A DNA stretch of 64,000 bases from Streptomyces sp. C10-9-1. GTDB taxonomy: Bacteria; Actinomycetota; Actinomycetes; Streptomycetales; Streptomycetaceae. Below are positions 32,517 through 41,125 of the stretch, piece by piece. A model generated the notes under the pieces. It was not told the DNA's origin and did not search any database. It worked only from the letters and a program-made list of their open reading frames with translations. A program made the position numbers and the translations under genes. The stretch spans positions 1-64,000 of the forward strand of contig NZ_JANHKP010000018.1 in NCBI RefSeq assembly GCF_024497955.1, written 5' to 3'. Within the stretch, counting starts at the first letter, position 1. Each line of letters opens with the position of its first letter.

Positions 32517-32813
32517 TCAGGGCGCGCTGTAGGGCCATCCGTAGCCGGGCTCCGGCGGGCCCGAGGGACCGGCGCCCACGGCCTGGAGGTCCCGGTCCGC
32601 CGCCCGCATCAACTGGCGCACCACGCTGTGCATCGCACGGGCCGCGGCGAGTTCCTCGCCGATCTTCGGCACGTCCACGTCCTGCGGGCTGAGATGGGCC
32701 GTGCCGTAGCCGGTGATCGTTCCCGTGTCCGTGCGCAGACGGGCCCGTGCCTTCGTGGTGCCCTCGTCCTCGACGAGTGCCACGTCGACGTTCCACTGCA
32801 GTGTCCTGGTCAT
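32517..32813 (-). CDS. DUF1876 domain protein
   Basis: A 98-residue DUF1876 (dsRBD-like fold) protein. The family pattern is WNVDVALVEDEGTTKARARL, then GTAHLSPQDVDVPKIGEELA and the helical AARAMHSVVRQLMRAADRDL. The function is unknown; in Streptomyces and mycobacteria relatives belong to dormancy-type stress sets. GGGAG lies seven bases before the ATG. The tail after residue 80 is Pro/Gly-rich. Confidence 0.9.
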   Translation of the reverse strand: MTRTLQWNVDVALVEDEGTTKARARLRTDTGTITGYGTAHLSPQDVDVPKIGEELAAARAMHSVVRQLMRAADRDLQAVGAGPSGPPEPGYGWPYSAP

Positions 32814-32918
32814 CGCCGCTCTCCCGGCCGCTCGGGGCTTGTGCTTACAGGATCCGCCCGGGCCGGGCCCGCTGCGAGGCGGCCCGGGGCGGGGCGACGT
32901 GCGGAGGGAGGCCGCGGG

Positions 32919-34175
32919 TCACGGAGCGGCACGGTCCTCCCGGCGGTCGGGGGTGCCGAGGTCGTGGGGCAGGCCGCCGGCTCGGGAGACGAGGGGCCGG
33001 GAGGCCAGGGTGACGGTGAGCGAGAGGGCGGCCAGGGCGGTCATGACCGTTCCGGGGTCCGCGAACTGGGCGGCGGCCCCGGCGAGCGCCGCACCGAGCC
33101 CCTGGCAGGTCATCCGGCCGGCCGAGTCCACGCCCTGGACCTGGCCCCGGATCGCCGGGGGCGTCAGGGCGAGGAGCCGCTCCTGGAGCGGAAGGGTGGC
33201 GGCGAAGCCCGCACCGGCGACGAACACCGCGGCGATCGCCGCCCCGGGGGGCGGATCGGCGGCGAAGAGCAGGAACGGGGCGGCCAGCAGCAGGCGCAGC
33301 GGGAAGGCGGCGCGGCGCCGCTGCCCGGCGGTCAGCAGCCGCCCGACGACCAGGTCCCCGAGGAGCATGCCGGCCGACACGGCCGCCAGCAGCGCCCCCG
33401 CCAGGTCCGGTGCGTAGGAGAGGAACAGGGCCTCGCAGCCGACGATCAGGCCGCCCGGGACCCAGAGGTTCAGCAGGAGCACGCGCGGGCCGGAACGGGA
33501 GAACAGGGCCCGGTTGGCCGTCCGGGTCCGGCCCAGTCCCGGGCGGCTGGTGGGACGGACCGAGTGCTCCCGCACGGTGGCCGCGGTGACCGCCAGGGCG
33601 GTCGCGGTGAGGACGGCGGCCACGGTGAACACGCCCGACGGGTGCAGGTGGCCCAGCAGCGCGGCCCCGGCGGCGTACCCGAGGGCGGCCGTGGCGCCCG
33701 CGGTGATGTTCATCAGCGAGCGCGCCGTCGCGTAGGAGGCGGTCGGCACCACCTCGGCGAGGAGCCCCATGCGCGCGCCCGTCATCAGGGACTGGAAGAA
33801 CCCCAGCACCAGGAGCAGGGCGAAGCGCACGGCGAGAGGGAGCCCGGGGAGGGCCTGCGCGGCCGTGACCGCGAGCGAGACGCACTGGAGGGCGGTGAGC
33901 GTCCGCCGGGGCCGGTGCCCGTCCGCGACCGACATCAGCGTCAGGGCTCCGAGCACGGTGGCGAAGGTGGCGCCGTACATGCTGAGGGCGGTCAGCAGGG
34001 GCGAGCCGGTCTGGCGGTCGACGAGGGTGGCGAGGGCGAAGCCCGCGAGGGTGCTCGCGGCGACCGCCAGGGTGAAACCGGTGTAGAGGCCGGCGAACTC
34101 GCGGTGGCGCAGCAGAGCGCGGTATCCCGTGCGGGGTGGCTGGGCAGGGTGGGGTGAAAGGGCGTCAGAAGGCAT
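32919..34175 (-). CDS. MFS transporter, drug-exporter type
   Basis: A 418-residue membrane protein with about 12 predicted spans, the first at YTGFTLAVAASTLAGFALAT (about 30-50). The cytoplasmic loop between spans 2 and 3 is SVADGHRPRRTLTALQ, and RTRTANRALFS is the central loop. It should be a proton-coupled exporter; the cargo cannot be read from sequence. Its leader is a compact hairpin ending in six T just before the ATG with the ribosome site inside the stem, an arrangement used to induce resistance genes when ribosomes or polymerase stall. Confidence 0.9.
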   Translation of the reverse strand: MPSDALSPHPAQPPRTGYRALLRHREFAGLYTGFTLAVAASTLAGFALATLVDRQTGSPLLTALSMYGATFATVLGALTLMSVADGHRPRRTLTALQCVSLAVTAAQALPGLPLAVRFALLLVLGFFQSLMTGARMGLLAEVVPTASYATARSLMNITAGATAALGYAAGAALLGHLHPSGVFTVAAVLTATALAVTAATVREHSVRPTSRPGLGRTRTANRALFSRSGPRVLLLNLWVPGGLIVGCEALFLSYAPDLAGALLAAVSAGMLLGDLVVGRLLTAGQRRRAAFPLRLLLAAPFLLFAADPPPGAAIAAVFVAGAGFAATLPLQERLLALTPPAIRGQVQGVDSAGRMTCQGLGAALAGAAAQFADPGTVMTALAALSLTVTLASRPLVSRAGGLPHDLGTPDRREDRAAP

Positions 34176-34182
34176 GAAAAAA

Positions 34183-34229
34183 GCCTCCGGACACCGCGTG
34201 TGCGGGCCGAAGGCGAGGGGCTCAGTATA
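34183..34229 (-). promoter_or_regulatory. MFS leader: -10 box and terminator hairpin hiding the RBS
   Basis: On the minus strand TATACT (34229-34224) is an almost consensus -10, placing the transcription start near 34217. GCCTTCGG (34214-34207) pairs with CCGGAGGC (34190-34183), followed by six T (34182-34177) and C, then the ATG at 34175. The only Shine-Dalgarno, GGAGG, is inside the 3' arm. The hairpin thus looks like an intrinsic terminator and also blocks translation. There is no room for a leader peptide. Confidence 0.7.
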
Positions 34230-34651
34230 GCGCAGCGGGCCCCGCGCAACGCCGGCGGGCGGGCTTCGTCAGGTGCGCCGCCCTGCCCGGGCCTGGCGCG
34301 GGGCGGGACGTGGCGGGCGGAGTCCGGGGCCGGGCAGCCGGGCGGAGCACGCCCGGGGCCGGGCCGCTCGGGGCACCGGCGAGCGCCCCACCGGGCCCCT
34401 GGCGGGTCGTCCGGCCGACCGGGACAACGCTCCGGGCCCGGACCGCCGGGGACGCCGGGCTCCGCGGGCCGCCGGGCGTCCGAGCACGGACGGCGCGCAC
34501 CCCGCGGCGGCGGCCGGGACCGGGACGCCCCGGCGCACGTCCCCGCCCCGGAATCGCGCCACCGAGCGCGGCGGGCCCGGGCACGGGCACCGGAAAGCGC
34601 CCGGCCGCCCCGCCCGCGGAGGCTCGGCCGGATCGCGGCAGAGGCCGCCGC
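34230..34651. other. 422-base intergenic region, no supported gene
   Basis: Upstream of the MFS promoter and downstream of the DUF6296-like gene. Extremely GC-rich with long open frames on both strands, none with a domain or ribosome site. Nothing else is seen. Confidence 0.5.
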
Positions 34652-34891
34652 TCAGCCCGTCAGGACGCGGGCCACCACCGGGAGGGGATGCACCTGGTGG
34701 GCCCCGCTGGCCAGCATGCGGACCTCTCCCCGCTCGCTGATCTCGGCACGGACGATCCCGGTGGCGTCCTGGTAGACCGGGCAGCCTCCGGCTCCCGTGC
34801 GGTCGGTGCGGTGCACGACGACCACGTCGTCGGCGACTGCGGGGGCCTGGAAGACGAGTTCGTAGTGTTCGGGAAACTCCATGGCAGCCAT
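34652..34891 (-). CDS. Small DUF6296-like protein
   Basis: About 79 residues starting at MAAMEFPEHYELVFQ. The pattern YELVFQAP, then DDVVVVHRTDRTGAGGCPVY, then TGIVRAEISERGEVRMLASG and HQVHP resembles the Streptomyces DUF6296 family of short beta-rich proteins of unknown function. The start is uncertain among ATGs at 34903, 34891 and 34882; GGAAGGGG lies just before the one chosen. It stands alone on the minus strand between the MFS promoter region and terB. Confidence 0.75.
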   Translation of the reverse strand: MAAMEFPEHYELVFQAPAVADDVVVVHRTDRTGAGGCPVYQDATGIVRAEISERGEVRMLASGAHQVHPLPVVARVLTG

Positions 34892-34986
34892 CACCCCTTC
34901 CATCGTCGCCCCCGGGGCGCCGCGGCGCCCGTCCTGCGCGCCGGGGACCACGGAGCGAGGCGACCGGGCACCGGAGGGTGTCCGCC

Positions 34987-35538
34987 TCAGAGGCCGAACT
35001 CCGTCGGGGACAGGCCCAGCGCGGCGCACGCCTCGCGCAGCACCTGCTCCTCCGCCGGGGCGACATAGCCGTCGGCCCCGGCCACCACCAGGCCCGTCTG
35101 GACCACCGCGCGCGCCTCCACCGGCTTCTTGGCCGCCTTGGCGATCTCCTGGAGCGCCTGCGCCTTGCCGTGCGCGAAGTTCGCCGCGAGCTGGTCCACG
35201 TGCCGGTTGAAGCGCTCGCGCAGCTGGCCCGCGGGGAAGTTCTGCAGGACGTCGTTGGAGACGATCAGCGACTCGACGTGCTGCCGCTCAGCAGGGTCCA
35301 CATGCCCGTCGGCGGCGGCCACCAGGGCGCACACGGCCATGCTCGCGTCCCGGAAGGCGCCGCTCTTCAGCTCCGCCTTGAGCGAGGTGAGCTGCGACTT
35401 CAGCGCCCCGACGAGCTGGGCCCTGGAGCCGCCGCCGGAGCCGCCGCCCGACCCCCCGGGCCGCGCCGGACCGCCGCCCCGCGCGCCCTGCGCCTGCTGC
35501 TGGAGCCCCTTGGCCTGCTCCTTGAGCTTGTCCCACAT
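34987..35538 (-). CDS. TerB-family tellurite resistance protein
   Basis: A 183-residue protein beginning MWDKLKEQAKGLQQQAQG, an amphipathic helix, then a Gly/Ser linker (about 22-45), then an all-helical TerB domain with FRDASMAVCALVAAADGHVD (metal-binding Asp residues) and TGLVVAGADGYVAPAEEQVL. TerB domains bind divalent metal in stress-signalling ter systems. The preferred ATG is at 35538; GAGGTGG is about 11 bases upstream. A TerC gene lies 14 kb away, not in the same unit. Confidence 0.9.
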   Translation of the reverse strand: MWDKLKEQAKGLQQQAQGARGGGPARPGGSGGGSGGGSRAQLVGALKSQLTSLKAELKSGAFRDASMAVCALVAAADGHVDPAERQHVESLIVSNDVLQNFPAGQLRERFNRHVDQLAANFAHGKAQALQEIAKAAKKPVEARAVVQTGLVVAGADGYVAPAEEQVLREACAALGLSPTEFGL

Positions 35539-35846
35539 CGCCACGTGTGCCACCTCGACTTCGCCTGTGCCCGTCGTGTGCCGCGCGTGCTCGCCCGGCG
35601 CCCTGCCAACGCGCCGCACCTCCCGGCGAGTTCCCCGCGCACGGGACATCCCTCGAACGGGTGAGCGCATCCGGCGGCCGCCCCGGCGGCGGAGTGTGAC
35701 GAGGCCCGCACGGCCGGTGCGCCCGAAGCGGGGGCGGGGGCGGGCCCGCGGGGGAAGGATCAGGTCCGGCACGGCGCGGTCCCCGCCGATAGCGACACCC
35801 CGGCGGGTTCCGCGTTCATCGGCGGCACGACACCAAGGAGTGGACG

Positions 35847-37490
35847 ATGGCGAACGAGCGCGCGGGGCTCCCGGCCCGGCCCGACGACCTCGTGGACGTG
35901 GCCCGGCTGGTCACCGCCTACTACGCCCTGCACCCCGAGCCGGGCGAACCGGACCAGCAGGTGTCCTTCGGCACCTCGGGGCACCGCGGCTCCTCCCTGC
36001 GCCGCTCCTTCAACGAGGACCACATCGCGGCCACCAGCCAGGCGATCTGCGAGTACCGGGCGCGCCAGGGCACCGACGGCCCCCTGTTCCTGGGCGCGGA
36101 CACCCACGCCCTGAGCGAGCCAGCCCGGGCGACCGCGACGGAGGTGTTCGCGGCCAACGGCGTGCTGCTGCTGCTCGACGCGGCCGACGGCTACACCCCC
36201 ACCCCGGCCGTCTCGCACGCCATCCTGGCCCACAACCGGGGCCGCGGCACCGGCCTCGCCGACGGCGTGGTGGTGACGCCGTCCCACAACCCGCCCTCGG
36301 ACGGCGGCTTCAAGTACAACCCGCCGAGCGGCGGGCCCGCGGGCTCGGAGGCGACGGGCTGGATCCAGCACCGCGCCAACGAGATCATCGCCGGGGGCCT
36401 GAAGGAGGTGCGGCGCCTGGGCTACGCGCGGGCCCTGGCCGCCGACTCGACCGCCCGCCACGACTTCCTGGGCGCCTACGTGGGCGACCTCCCCTCGGTG
36501 CTCGACCTGGACGCGGTGCGGGCGGCGGGCCTGCGGATCGGGGCGGACCCGATGGGCGGGGCGTCGGTGGCGTACTGGGGGCGGATCGCCGAGGAGCACC
36601 GGCTGGACCTCACGGTCGTCAATCCGCTGACCGATCCGACCTGGCGCTTCATGACCCTGGACTGGGACGGGCGGATCAGGATGGACTGCTCCTCCCCGTA
36701 CGCGATGGCCTCGCTGATCGAGGAGCGCGACCGCTTCGCCCTGACCACGGGCAACGACGCCGACGCGGACCGACACGGCATCGTGACCCCGGACGGCGGC
36801 CTGATGAACCCCAACCACTACCTCGCGGTCGCGATCGGCCACCTCTTCCGCCACCGCGGCGGCTGGCCCGCGGACGCGGGCGTGGGCAAGACGCTGGTGT
36901 CCTCCTCGATGATCGACCGGGTGGCCGCCGACGCCGGGCGGCGGCTGGTCGAGGTACCGGTCGGCTTCAAGTGGTTCGTCGACGGGCTGTCCCGCGGCGA
37001 CATCGCCTTCGGCGGGGAGGAGTCGGCGGGCGCCTCCTTCCTGCGCCGCGACGGCTCGGTGTGGACCACCGACAAGGACGGCATCCTGCTCGCGCTCCTC
37101 GCCTCCGAGATCCTGGCCGTCACGGGCCTGTCGCCGAGCGAGCACTACGCGGGGCTGACGGCCCGCTTCGGCGAGCCGGCCTACGCGCGCGTGGACGCCC
37201 CCGCCACCCCGCAGGAGAAGTCCGTGCTCGCCCGGCTGTCGCCGCGTCAGGTCCCGGCCGACACGCTGGCCGGCCAGCCGGTCACCGCGGTGCTCACCGA
37301 GGCGCCCGGGAACGGGGCGCCGCTGGGCGGGGTCAAGGTGACCACGGCCGACGCCTGGTTCGCGGCCCGCCCCTCCGGCACCGAGGACGTGTACAAGGTG
37401 TACGCCGAGTCCTTCCTCGGACCGGAGCACCTGGCCAGGGTGCAGGAGGAGGCGAGGGGGGTGGTCTCCGCGGCCCTCGGCGGGCGGTAG
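35847..37490 (+). CDS. pgm: Phosphoglucomutase (alpha-D-glucose phosphate-specific)
   Basis: A 547-residue enzyme interconverting glucose 1-phosphate and glucose 6-phosphate. The family blocks are complete: SFGTSGHRGSSLRRSFNEDH (about 45), active serine loop VVTPSHNPPSDGGFKYNPPS (Ser about 145), magnesium loop GNDADADRHGIV (about 305), sugar loop FGGEESAGASFLRR, and phosphate-binding ARPSGTEDVYKVY near the C-terminus. AAGGAG lies six bases before the ATG. It links glycogen/trehalose and nucleotide-sugar metabolism to glycolysis and would use the product of alpha-glucoside phosphorylases. Confidence 0.97.
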   Translation: MANERAGLPARPDDLVDVARLVTAYYALHPEPGEPDQQVSFGTSGHRGSSLRRSFNEDHIAATSQAICEYRARQGTDGPLFLGADTHALSEPARATATEVFAANGVLLLLDAADGYTPTPAVSHAILAHNRGRGTGLADGVVVTPSHNPPSDGGFKYNPPSGGPAGSEATGWIQHRANEIIAGGLKEVRRLGYARALAADSTARHDFLGAYVGDLPSVLDLDAVRAAGLRIGADPMGGASVAYWGRIAEEHRLDLTVVNPLTDPTWRFMTLDWDGRIRMDCSSPYAMASLIEERDRFALTTGNDADADRHGIVTPDGGLMNPNHYLAVAIGHLFRHRGGWPADAGVGKTLVSSSMIDRVAADAGRRLVEVPVGFKWFVDGLSRGDIAFGGEESAGASFLRRDGSVWTTDKDGILLALLASEILAVTGLSPSEHYAGLTARFGEPAYARVDAPATPQEKSVLARLSPRQVPADTLAGQPVTAVLTEAPGNGAPLGGVKVTTADAWFAARPSGTEDVYKVYAESFLGPEHLARVQEEARGVVSAALGGR

Positions 37491-37496
37491 GGGTGC

Positions 37497-37524
37497 GCGC
37501 GGGGCGGCACCGGCCGCCCCGCGC
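37497..37524. terminator. Terminator hairpin between pgm and cupin genes
   Basis: GCGCGGGGCGGC-ACCG-GCCGCCCCGCGC is a perfect 12-bp stem with a four-base loop filling the 35-base gap between convergent stops. Confidence 0.75.
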
Positions 37525-37525
37525 C

Positions 37526-37879
37526 TCAGGGCAGGCTGATGTGGTACGCCTTGCGCAGCGTCTCGTGGACGGTCCAGGTGGTGCGGTCGCCCTCGCGCAG
37601 CACGCACGCGTCTCCCGGGCCGACCTCCAGCACCGGGCCGCCCGCCACCTCGACGGTGGCGCGGCCGCTGACGACCACGAACAGCTCGTCCGCCTCGGTG
37701 TCGGTGACCACTCCCGGGGTGATCTGCCAGATCCCCCGGATCTGGCGCCCGTCCGGCGACTCCCACAGCACGCGCCCGGAGACCTCCGGAGTGCCGGAGA
37801 CGATCTGCGCGGGGTCGAGCGGATCCGGCTCGAGGTCGGCGTCGGGGATGTGCACGGCGAAGGCGGTGGCGTCGGTCAT
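37526..37879 (-). CDS. Cupin domain protein
   Basis: A 117-residue single-domain cupin. The two-motif core is recognisable as WQITPGVVTDTEADELFVVV and then VLEVGPGDACVLREGDRTTW. The first metal-binding histidines are replaced by Thr/Glu, so metal binding is doubtful. This resembles the EutQ/DUF861-like cupins that follow a WESPDGRQIRGIW strand. TAGCCT seven bases before the ATG and no ribosome site suggest a leaderless transcript. Function unknown. Confidence 0.87.
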   Translation of the reverse strand: MTDATAFAVHIPDADLEPDPLDPAQIVSGTPEVSGRVLWESPDGRQIRGIWQITPGVVTDTEADELFVVVSGRATVEVAGGPVLEVGPGDACVLREGDRTTWTVHETLRKAYHISLP

Positions 37880-38040
37880 GGACGGAAGGCTAGGCCCGCG
37901 GGCGGGGCGCCGCATCGGTCCGGGTGTCGCGCCGCGCGGCCCCCGGGACGACGGTTCGTCGCCCCGGGAGCGGTGGTGCGGGCCGACGGGGCGGTGCGTC
38001 ACCGGGCGGGACGGGCGGCGCGGACCCTGGCGCGAAGGTC

Positions 38041-38054
38041 TGAACGGTGGTTCA
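38041..38054. promoter_or_regulatory. Dyad operator before the tetR-aidB unit
   Basis: TGAAC-GGTG-GTTCA is a perfect dyad ending nine bases before the tetR ATG. Its place at the promoter of an autoregulated-looking unit makes it a likely TetR site. Confidence 0.5.
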
Positions 38055-38063
38055 CTTCTTCGT

Positions 38064-38723
38064 ATGGCCTATCGCAAGACCCCCTCGGTCCAGGGCCGGC
38101 TGGACGCGGCCCGGGAGCAGTTGGTGGACAGCGCCACCGCCGTGGTCGCCGAGGCGGGCTGGTCGGGCGCCTCGGTGACGGTCGTGGCGGCCGCGGCCGG
38201 GATGTCCGTCGGCTCCGTGTACCAGCACTTCCCCTCGAAGTCCGCACTCGCCGTCGAGGTCTTCCGCAGGGCGTCCGGCCGGGAGGTCCGCGTGCTGTCC
38301 GAGGTGCTGGCCCACGGTACGGGCGACCCGCTGGAGCGCCTGGCGCACGGGGTGGAGGTCTTCGCCCGCCGGGCCCTGGAGAACCGGGGACTCGCCCATG
38401 CCCTGCTCGCCGCGCCCGCGGACGCGGCCGTCGGCCGGGAGCGCCTGGAGTACCGGCGCCGCTACCGGGCCGCGTTCGCCCGGGTGGTCCGCGAGGGCGT
38501 CGCCGAGGGACTGCTGCCCTCCCAGGACGCCGACGTCACCGCGGCCGCGCTCACCGGCGCGATCGGCGAGGTCCTCGTCGACCCGCTGGCCGGCCCCGGC
38601 GAGGACGCCGCCGGGGCCCTGGTGGCCGAACTGCTCGCCATGTCCCTGCGCTGTGCGGGCGCGCCGCCCCCGGCACCGGCCGCCCGCCCGGCCTGCCCCT
38701 CCGACGACGAAGGACTCCGATGA
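38064..38723 (+). CDS. TetR-family transcriptional regulator
   Basis: A 219-residue TetR protein. The helix-turn-helix is at about 18-60: AREQLVDSATAVVAEAGWSG, VTVVAAAAGMSVGSVYQHF, PSKSALAVEVF. The C-terminal domain LAHALLAAPADAAVGRERLE is of the type found in many acyl-CoA-related regulators. Its TGA overlaps the ATG of the AidB-like dehydrogenase gene (ATGA), so the two are co-translated and the dehydrogenase is the likely target. A TGAAC/GTTCA dyad lies just upstream. Confidence 0.92.
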   Translation: MAYRKTPSVQGRLDAAREQLVDSATAVVAEAGWSGASVTVVAAAAGMSVGSVYQHFPSKSALAVEVFRRASGREVRVLSEVLAHGTGDPLERLAHGVEVFARRALENRGLAHALLAAPADAAVGRERLEYRRRYRAAFARVVREGVAEGLLPSQDADVTAAALTGAIGEVLVDPLAGPGEDAAGALVAELLAMSLRCAGAPPPAPAARPACPSDDEGLR

Positions 38724-40390
38724 CCGCCATCGCCGCAACGCCGCGCAGCGCCCCCGCCGGGCGGACCCACGAAGTGACCAACCAGCCGCCGCCGCGGGTG
38801 GGCCACGACGCCGCGGACGACCCGGTCCTGCTGGAGGGGCTGGCCCGCGAGGGGGCCGCCTGGTACGCCGGGGACCTCCACCGCATCGGCCGCCTCACCG
38901 GGTCCGAGCAGGTGCAGCGCTGGGCGCAGGAGGCCAACGCCCACGGGCCGGTGCTGCGCACCCACGACCGCTACGGCAACCGCGTGGACGAGGTCGACTT
39001 CCACCCGGCGTACCACTCCCTGATGGAGGTGGCCGTCGGCGAGGGGCTGGGCGGCGCGCCCTGGGCCGACCCGCGTCCCGGCGCCCATGTGGCGCGCGCG
39101 GCGGGCTTCATGGTGTGGAGCTCGGCCGAGGCGGGGCACGGCTGCCCGGTGTCCATGACCTACGCCGCGGTCCCGGCGCTGCGCTCCGCCCCGGAGTTCG
39201 CCGCCGTCTACGAGCCCCTGCTGACGAGCCGCGTCTACGATCCCGGGCTGCGTGCGCCGGCGGGCAAGCGGGGGCTGCTGGCCGGGATGGGCATGACGGA
39301 GAAGCAGGGCGGCACGGACGTCCGTTCGAACACCACGGCGGCCGTCCCGGGGGGCGACGGCACCTGGCGGCTGCGCGGGCACAAGTGGTTCACCAGCGCT
39401 CCCATGAACGACCTCTTCCTGGTGCTCGCCCAGGCCCCCGGCGGGCTGTCGTGCTTCCTGGTGCCGCGGGTGCTGCCGGACGGCACCCGCAACACCTTCC
39501 GCATCCAGCGGCTCAAGGACAAGCTGGGCAACCGCTCGAACGCCAGCAGCGAGCCCGAGTTCGACGACACCGTGGGCTGGCTGGTCGGCGAGGAGGGCCG
39601 GGGGGTGCGGACCATCATCGAGATGGTCACCATGACGCGCCTCGACTGCGTCCTCGGCTCCGCCTCCGGCACCCGGGCGGCGCTGGCGGAGGCGGCCCAC
39701 CATGTGCGCCACCGGCGGGTGTCCGGCGCCCTCCTGGCCGACCAGCCGCTGATGCGCAACGTGATCGCCGACCTGGGCGTCGAGTCCGAGGCCGCGACCG
39801 CGCTGGCCCTGCGGCTGGCCGGGGCGGCGGACCGGGCGCAGCGCGGGGACGCCGGTGAGCGCGCCTTCCTCCGCCTGGCGACGGCCGTGGCCAAGTACTG
39901 GGTGTGCAAGCGGCAGCCGGCCGCGGTCGCCGAGGCACTGGAGTGCCTCGGCGGCAACGGCTACGACGAGGCCTCCGGTATGCCGCGGCTGTACCGGGAC
40001 GCGCCGCTGAACGGGATCTGGGAGGGCTCGGGGAACGTCAACGCGCTGGACGTGCTGCGGGCGCTGACGCGGGAGCCCGGCTGTCTGGACGCCTTCCGCG
40101 CGGAGGTCGACGCGGCGGCCGGCGCGGACACGCGGCTGGACACCGCGTGGCGGGCGCTGCTGGGCGAGCTGGGGACGCCGTCCGACCCCGGGGACGCGGC
40201 CCTCGGGGCGCGGCGGCTGGTGGAGAGGATGGCGCTGGTCCTCCAGGGCTCGCTGCTGGTCCGGCACGCGCCCGGGGCCGTGGCGGACGCGTTCTGCGCG
40301 ACGCGGCTCGGCGGCGAGGGCGGGGCGGCCTTCGGGACCCTGCCGCGCGGGGCCGACCTGGCGGGGATCTGGGAGCGCGTGCCGCGGTGA
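38720..40390 (+). CDS. AidB-like acyl-CoA dehydrogenase family protein
   Basis: A 556-residue flavoprotein of the AidB branch of acyl-CoA dehydrogenases. Diagnostic blocks are TNQPPPRVGHDAADDPVLLE at the N-terminus, GMGMTEKQGGTDVRSNTT (about 190), LRGHKWFTSAPMNDLFLVLA, and ALECLGGNGYDEASGMPRLY plus APLNGIWEGSGNVNALDVLR at the C-terminus. E. coli AidB belongs to the adaptive response to DNA alkylation, but related actinobacterial enzymes may process unusual acyl groups. It is coupled to the preceding tetR gene by ATGA. Confidence 0.93.
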   Translation: MTAIAATPRSAPAGRTHEVTNQPPPRVGHDAADDPVLLEGLAREGAAWYAGDLHRIGRLTGSEQVQRWAQEANAHGPVLRTHDRYGNRVDEVDFHPAYHSLMEVAVGEGLGGAPWADPRPGAHVARAAGFMVWSSAEAGHGCPVSMTYAAVPALRSAPEFAAVYEPLLTSRVYDPGLRAPAGKRGLLAGMGMTEKQGGTDVRSNTTAAVPGGDGTWRLRGHKWFTSAPMNDLFLVLAQAPGGLSCFLVPRVLPDGTRNTFRIQRLKDKLGNRSNASSEPEFDDTVGWLVGEEGRGVRTIIEMVTMTRLDCVLGSASGTRAALAEAAHHVRHRRVSGALLADQPLMRNVIADLGVESEAATALALRLAGAADRAQRGDAGERAFLRLATAVAKYWVCKRQPAAVAEALECLGGNGYDEASGMPRLYRDAPLNGIWEGSGNVNALDVLRALTREPGCLDAFRAEVDAAAGADTRLDTAWRALLGELGTPSDPGDAALGARRLVERMALVLQGSLLVRHAPGAVADAFCATRLGGEGGAAFGTLPRGADLAGIWERVPR

Positions 40391-40397
40391 CCGCGCA

Positions 40398-40439
40398 CCG
40401 CCCGGCAGGCCCGTCCCGCGGGGCGGGCCTGCCGGGCGG
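40398..40439. terminator. Terminator hairpin between aidB-like and DUF5958 genes
   Basis: A 16-bp perfect stem (40398-40413 with 40424-40439) around a ten-base loop lies eight bases after the dehydrogenase stop and 44 before the convergent DUF5958 stop. Strong bidirectional terminator. Confidence 0.75.
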
Positions 40440-40483
40440 CAGGGCCGCCGGGGACCAGGGGGCCGGGGCCGGAGCGGCCGATG

Positions 40484-40915
40484 CTACGGCTGTCCGCTTG
40501 CCGGCGGCAGGTTGTGCCACGCGTGTCCGCAGTCGCCTTTGCAGTACCTCTCGCGGCGACGGGTGTCGGCGACCGCGAACACGGAGACGAGGACGCGGAA
40601 CGCCTTGGGGTGCTCGGCGGAGGGGAGGTCTGAGAACCCGTAGCGGGGCGGGTCCATGCAGATCATCACCGCAGGGTTCGCCGTGGGCTTCACACCGGAC
40701 CGTGCCACCCCCTCACGGCCGTCCGCAGCGGTGACGTGCGCCTGCATCGCATAGCCGGCGACGTCGTCCAGCACCTGCTGCCGGAGCGTCGGGGCGAGGC
40801 CGGAGAACCACTCCGCACCGGCGTCCAGCGCCCGGAGCCCCTGGGCGATCTCGTTGACGACCCGCTCGGTCTCGCGCCGGAGGACGCGCCCGTCGTCACT
40901 GCTCGGTTCGGTCAT
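40484..40915 (-). CDS. DUF5958 family protein
   Basis: A 143-residue protein of the Streptomyces DUF5958 family. The pattern VNEIAQGLRALDAGAEWFSG, then RSGVKPTANPAVMI, then LPSAEHPKAFRVLVSVFAVA and the terminal RRRERYCKGDCGHAWHNLP is characteristic. The C-terminal Cys/His cluster (YCKGDCGHAWH) could bind a metal. AGG lies a few bases before the ATG. Function is unknown; family members are often near contact-dependent toxin or accessory genes, but none is seen here. Confidence 0.82.
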   Translation of the reverse strand: MTEPSSDDGRVLRRETERVVNEIAQGLRALDAGAEWFSGLAPTLRQQVLDDVAGYAMQAHVTAADGREGVARSGVKPTANPAVMICMDPPRYGFSDLPSAEHPKAFRVLVSVFAVADTRRRERYCKGDCGHAWHNLPPASGQP

Positions 40916-41125
40916 CGCCTGATCGTTCCACGACGCCGCTTCCGTGCGCAGGCCGTTATCCGCACCGGAGACGGCGCGGGCGGGAACCGGGAGCAGTCCG
41001 CTCCCGCCGTCCGGCAGTCCCGCGAGGGATTCCGTCTCCGCGGCTCCCCGGGCGCCGCCGAGAGTGCGGTGGCCGTCGCGCCGCTCTCCGCCGCTCCCTC
41101 CTTCGCGGGGTGGTGGAACGGCGGG

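Noticed and set aside
35129..40390. Open frame of about 1750 codons on the plus strand
   Set aside because: Only the last 557 codons (the AidB-like gene from 38720) have family content. The earlier part runs over terB, pgm and tetR in the wrong frame; high GC keeps it open.
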